Part shown: piece after piece, positions 61,418 through 64,000 of the stretch
Layout of the letters: the number at the start of each line of letters is the position of its first letter
How positions within the stretch are numbered: the stretch's first letter is position 1
DNA from: Cyclobacteriaceae bacterium
Lineage (GTDB): Bacteria; Bacteroidota; Bacteroidia; Cytophagales; Cyclobacteriaceae
Reading direction: 5' to 3'
Length of the DNA stretch: 64,000 nucleotides
NCBI GenBank assembly: GCA_021648745.1
Contig: JAKISE010000005.1
Location: forward strand, 1-64,000
Translations under genes and position numbers: made by a program
Notes under the pieces: model-generated
Databases searched by the model: none
What the model was told of the DNA's origin: nothing
What the model saw: only the letters and a program-made list of their open reading frames with translations

Positions 61418-62494
61418 ATGAGGATTATTTTATTCTTTCTTTTTTTTGGAGCGACTCTAAATAGTTCTGCTCAAGGCAATGATGCAACTTTTGCATTAAC
61501 CAAGGGGGATCAGATAGAAGATCTAATGATTCGTTATAATGAACTTGGTAAATTTAATGGGTCTATTCTAATAGTTAGTAAAGGTGAGCTTGTTTACGAA
61601 AATACATTGGGTTTTGCAAACTTTGAAAGCAGAGAACCTTTGGATACGGAAATGCCATTTTATTTGGCTTCCTTAGCAAAGCAGTTTACTGCCATGGGCA
61701 TAATGATGTTGGTTGAGGAGCACAAAATATCTTATGATGATAAATTGTCAAGGTTTTTCCCTACCATTCCTTCCATCTATAAAAATATTACTGTACATCA
61801 GTTATTAACCCATACTTCAGGTGTTAAAGATTATTTTAGGTTAGGTATTCTTAATCCTGGACTAAGAAATGTTGATGTATATAAAGCCCTTTTTGATGTT
61901 AAGAAATTAGATTTTGAGCCTGGGTTTAAATTTAGGTATAGTAATTCTGGCTATGTTTTGTTAGCCCTGATAATTCAAACTGCATCTGGTGAGTTTTATG
62001 AAAATTTTATAAAGGCTAGGATTTTTGAGCCTTTGGGAATGAGCCATTCTTTTGTATACACCGAAAGAAATATTGTGCCAATAGCCGTTAGAGGATATAC
62101 TAGCAAATTAAAGCCAAATGATTATAGCCTTTATACGTATGGTGATGGGGGCGTTTTTTCAACTGCTTCGGATTTATTAAAATGGCATTATGCCTTGCAA
62201 AATAACATGCTAATTTCTTCGGAAAGCTTATTAGAGGCTTACACTCCAGTAGAATTGAGAGATGGTCAGAAATGGAGATATGGATATGGCTGGGAAATCG
62301 GGGATAATTTATATGGCAAGTTAGTTTTTCATTCAGGTGGTCTAGCTGGCTACCGTACGTATATTGAAAGGCAGCTAGGCTCTTCTAATGTTATTATTTT
62401 GCTAACCAATACAAGTAACCAGCATATCTTAGAAATCAGAAATAAGCTAGTTAAAATTCTAGATGAGCGACCATTTACAATGCCCGAAAACTAG
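61418..62494 (+). CDS. Serine hydrolase, beta-lactamase class C family
   Basis: The 358-aa protein has a signal peptide (~1-19, NSSAQ). The class C/penicillin-binding motifs are SLAK (Ser85-Lys88), YSN in KFRYSNSGYVLLAL and HSGG near the C-terminus in place of KTG. These are common in esterases and D-aminopeptidases of this fold, and no beta-lactamase function should be assumed. Convergent with the hybrid kinase, 51 bp apart. Confidence 0.88.
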   Translation: MRIILFFLFFGATLNSSAQGNDATFALTKGDQIEDLMIRYNELGKFNGSILIVSKGELVYENTLGFANFESREPLDTEMPFYLASLAKQFTAMGIMMLVEEHKISYDDKLSRFFPTIPSIYKNITVHQLLTHTSGVKDYFRLGILNPGLRNVDVYKALFDVKKLDFEPGFKFRYSNSGYVLLALIIQTASGEFYENFIKARIFEPLGMSHSFVYTERNIVPIAVRGYTSKLKPNDYSLYTYGDGGVFSTASDLLKWHYALQNNMLISSESLLEAYTPVELRDGQKWRYGYGWEIGDNLYGKLVFHSGGLAGYRTYIERQLGSSNVIILLTNTSNQHILEIRNKLVKILDERPFTMPEN

Positions 62495-62545
62495 CCCGTA
62501 ATTTGCAAACCGGTTTTACGCTATTCAACTGATGAGTTCATACTG

Positions 62546-64000
62546 CTAGGTGTATTGTTTGAGCTCTTCGATTGATAAATAGCATGTGCTAACCAAGAGG
62601 TCAACCCTATCTGGCAACGATAACACTTTATTTTCGGACCTCCCATCTACTTCAATTGATAGTACTAAAGCACTTAATTGACTAATGCCCAATAATGTAA
62701 GGTTGGGTTTAAGTTTATGTGCTAAAATTCCAATTTTTAGCCAATTTTTATTAGTAACAGCAAGTTTCATTTCATCTAAAAGTGAAGGGGTTTGAGCTAT
62801 AAAAGTGGTTATTATCTCTTGTAGAAATTCTTTGTTTCCATCAGATATTGACTTAAGGTATGTTAGGTTTGCATAAGGAGGTGCAAAAATGGGCTTTTCT
62901 TCTTTACTACTAGTAGGGAGGTAGTACTTAGAAATAAGGGTATGAAGCTCATCAGGAATAAAAGGTTTAGAAATATAGTCGTTCATACCAATGTCCAAAT
63001 AATCTTCTTTTTCGCCCTTAATCGCATTTGCTGTAAAGGCAATAATTGGAATATCTTTTTTGGGAGCATCAAAGCTTTTTCTTATGATCCTTGTAGCTTC
63101 CAAGCCGTCCATTACTGGCATATGAACATCCATTAAAATTAAATCATAGTCGTTTTTTCTTAATAATTCGAGCGCTATTTCACCATTCACCGCCTCATCG
63201 CAGGTGCAATTCCATTTTCTTAAAATGGTAGACGCATATAGTCTGTTTATGTCGTTATCTTCAACAAGCAGTATTTTTATACCCTCAAATTTTTCCTTGT
63301 TTAGTTTTTGATAACCATTTTTAGATTCATTGGGTTTGTGAATTAAGTCAATTTCGCTGCCTATTTCATAGGGTATGGAAAAGAAAAATAGTGTGCCTTT
63401 ATTTACTTTGCTTGAAACGCCAATTGACCCTCCTTGCATTTCAACCAATTGCTTACTAATGGCAAGACCTAAGCCCGTTCCTCCATATTTTCGAGTTATG
63501 CTTTCATCGGCTTGTTTAAAAGTATCGAATATATGAACTAGCTTGTTTTCGCTAATTCCTATACCTGTATCTTTTACTTCAAATTGGGCAATGGCCATAG
63601 TATCAGTATCTTGCCTACACGACATAGAAAGTGAAATCTCTCCCTCGCTCGTAAATTTGATGGCATTATTTATTAGGTTTATGAGGATTTGACTTAACCT
63701 TACAGGGTCACCAAGTAATATTTTAACATTGCTTTTTTTGTTTACATAATTTATTTTTAATTTTTTTTCCGATGCCTGAAGCTCTAAGGAGTCGATAACA
63801 GATTTAACTTGGTAATCAATGTCAAACCCAATACGTTCTAAGGAAACTTTGCCCGATTCAATAACCGAATAATCAAGGATATCGTTGATTATAACTTTTA
63901 GGTTATCGGCCGAATGCTTAATAGCATTTAGGTACTTAGATTGCTCTTTTGATTGCATAGTATTGGTAAGTAAGTTTACCATACCGGCAATCCCATTTAC
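62546..64000 (-). CDS. Hybrid sensor histidine kinase (N-terminus outside window)
   Basis: The frame is open to the right edge; the first residues (VNGIAGMVNLL) continue a HisKA H-box, so the His and sensor part lie beyond the window. Domains visible are HATPase (NLINNAIKFT, DTGIGI, GGTGLGLAISKQLVEMQGG), a receiver (KILLVEDNDINRLY, acceptor Asp in LILMDVHMPVMDG) and a C-terminal HPt domain with the phospho-His in LAHKLKPN. This is a full phosphorelay protein. Signal unknown. Confidence 0.9.
   Translation of the reverse strand, partial: VNGIAGMVNLLTNTMQSKEQSKYLNAIKHSADNLKVIINDILDYSVIESGKVSLERIGFDIDYQVKSVIDSLELQASEKKLKINYVNKKSNVKILLGDPVRLSQILINLINNAIKFTSEGEISLSMSCRQDTDTMAIAQFEVKDTGIGISENKLVHIFDTFKQADESITRKYGGTGLGLAISKQLVEMQGGSIGVSSKVNKGTLFFFSIPYEIGSEIDLIHKPNESKNGYQKLNKEKFEGIKILLVEDNDINRLYASTILRKWNCTCDEAVNGEIALELLRKNDYDLILMDVHMPVMDGLEATRIIRKSFDAPKKDIPIIAFTANAIKGEKEDYLDIGMNDYISKPFIPDELHTLISKYYLPTSSKEEKPIFAPPYANLTYLKSISDGNKEFLQEIITTFIAQTPSLLDEMKLAVTNKNWLKIGILAHKLKPNLTLLGISQLSALVLSIEVDGRSENKVLSLPDRVDLLVSTCYLSIEELKQYT

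Noticed and set aside
61418..62494. Beta-lactam resistance gene
   Set aside because: The class C fold motifs are shared by many esterases and peptidases; HSGG instead of KTG and lack of context argue against a resistance call.
1..64000. CRISPR arrays, tRNA or rRNA genes, prophage
   Set aside because: No regularly spaced direct repeats, no tRNA T-arm plus acceptor pattern, no rRNA-like stretch and no phage structural genes were seen by eye.

Overview
The window looks like a chromosomal stretch from a Bacteroidota bacterium, most probably of the order Cytophagales. The DNA is AT-rich. It carries type IX secretion (T9SS) sorting domains, a gliding-motility-type C-terminal domain, a SusC-like TonB receptor paired with a DUF4249 lipoprotein, a DUF1800/DUF1501 pair, bacillithiol synthesis (BshB1), and -7 boxes of the Bacteroidota form TAnnTTTG. 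No rRNA, tRNA, CRISPR array or prophage was seen. Both edge genes are cut: a cold-shock-domain protein on the left and a hybrid histidine kinase on the right.

Layout. 0-8 kb: cold-shock protein end; a leftward surface-protein operon (DUF1800, DUF1501 with T9SS tail, beta-barrel, lipoprotein); AI-2E transporter and YebC. 8-13 kb: an IS200-like element, an M48 protease, a patatin and a BamA-like barrel, then a 0.6-kb repeat-rich gap. 13-22 kb: Xre-RES toxin-antitoxin pair, an octaheme-TPR lipoprotein, dnaB with upstream DnaA-box matches, a medium-chain dehydrogenase/reductase (MDR), a PemK/MazF pair and a VWA membrane protein. 21.6-25 kb (leftward): OsmC, thiol peroxidase and aconitase. 25-34 kb: a small secreted protein plus a large T9SS adhesin, a LuxC-type acyl-CoA reductase, a tricorn-like protease and a CopD-like protein. 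34-39 kb: two ECF-sigma modules with membrane partners and envelope proteins. 39-45 kb: a SerC-like aminotransferase, a candidate structured ncRNA, a YheT hydrolase and TonB receptor-DUF4249. 45-53 kb: a housekeeping block (START-like protein, LptF/G permease, rpsO, pnp, rpoD, trxB). 53-64 kb: bshB1, a glycosyltransferase, pdxH, yqgE, a DUF349 protein, serBA, a serine hydrolase and a hybrid kinase.

How the genes work together. Two serine-pathway enzymes (SerB, SerA) form one overlapping operon and a SerC-like enzyme lies 19 kb away. TrxB, BshB1, Tpx and OsmC are thiol-redox functions. The two ECF modules, TonB/DUF4249, LptF/G, the barrels and the T9SS cargo are envelope functions.

The most interesting non-coding signals are: a ~180-nt structured RNA candidate with its own promoter and U-tail at 40.57-40.75 kb; a 267-bp MITE-like element with perfect 22-bp terminal repeats at 46.1 kb and a diverged half copy that supplies the serA stop codon at 58.5 kb; a palindromic dispersed repeat inserted in frame inside a lipoprotein signal region at 1.7 kb; two DnaA-box matches 21 bp apart upstream of dnaB; and hairpins with a shared ACTTT(C)AGT apex at the IS200 ends and alone at 12.9 kb. 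All functional statements rest on motif reading by eye; no database search was run.
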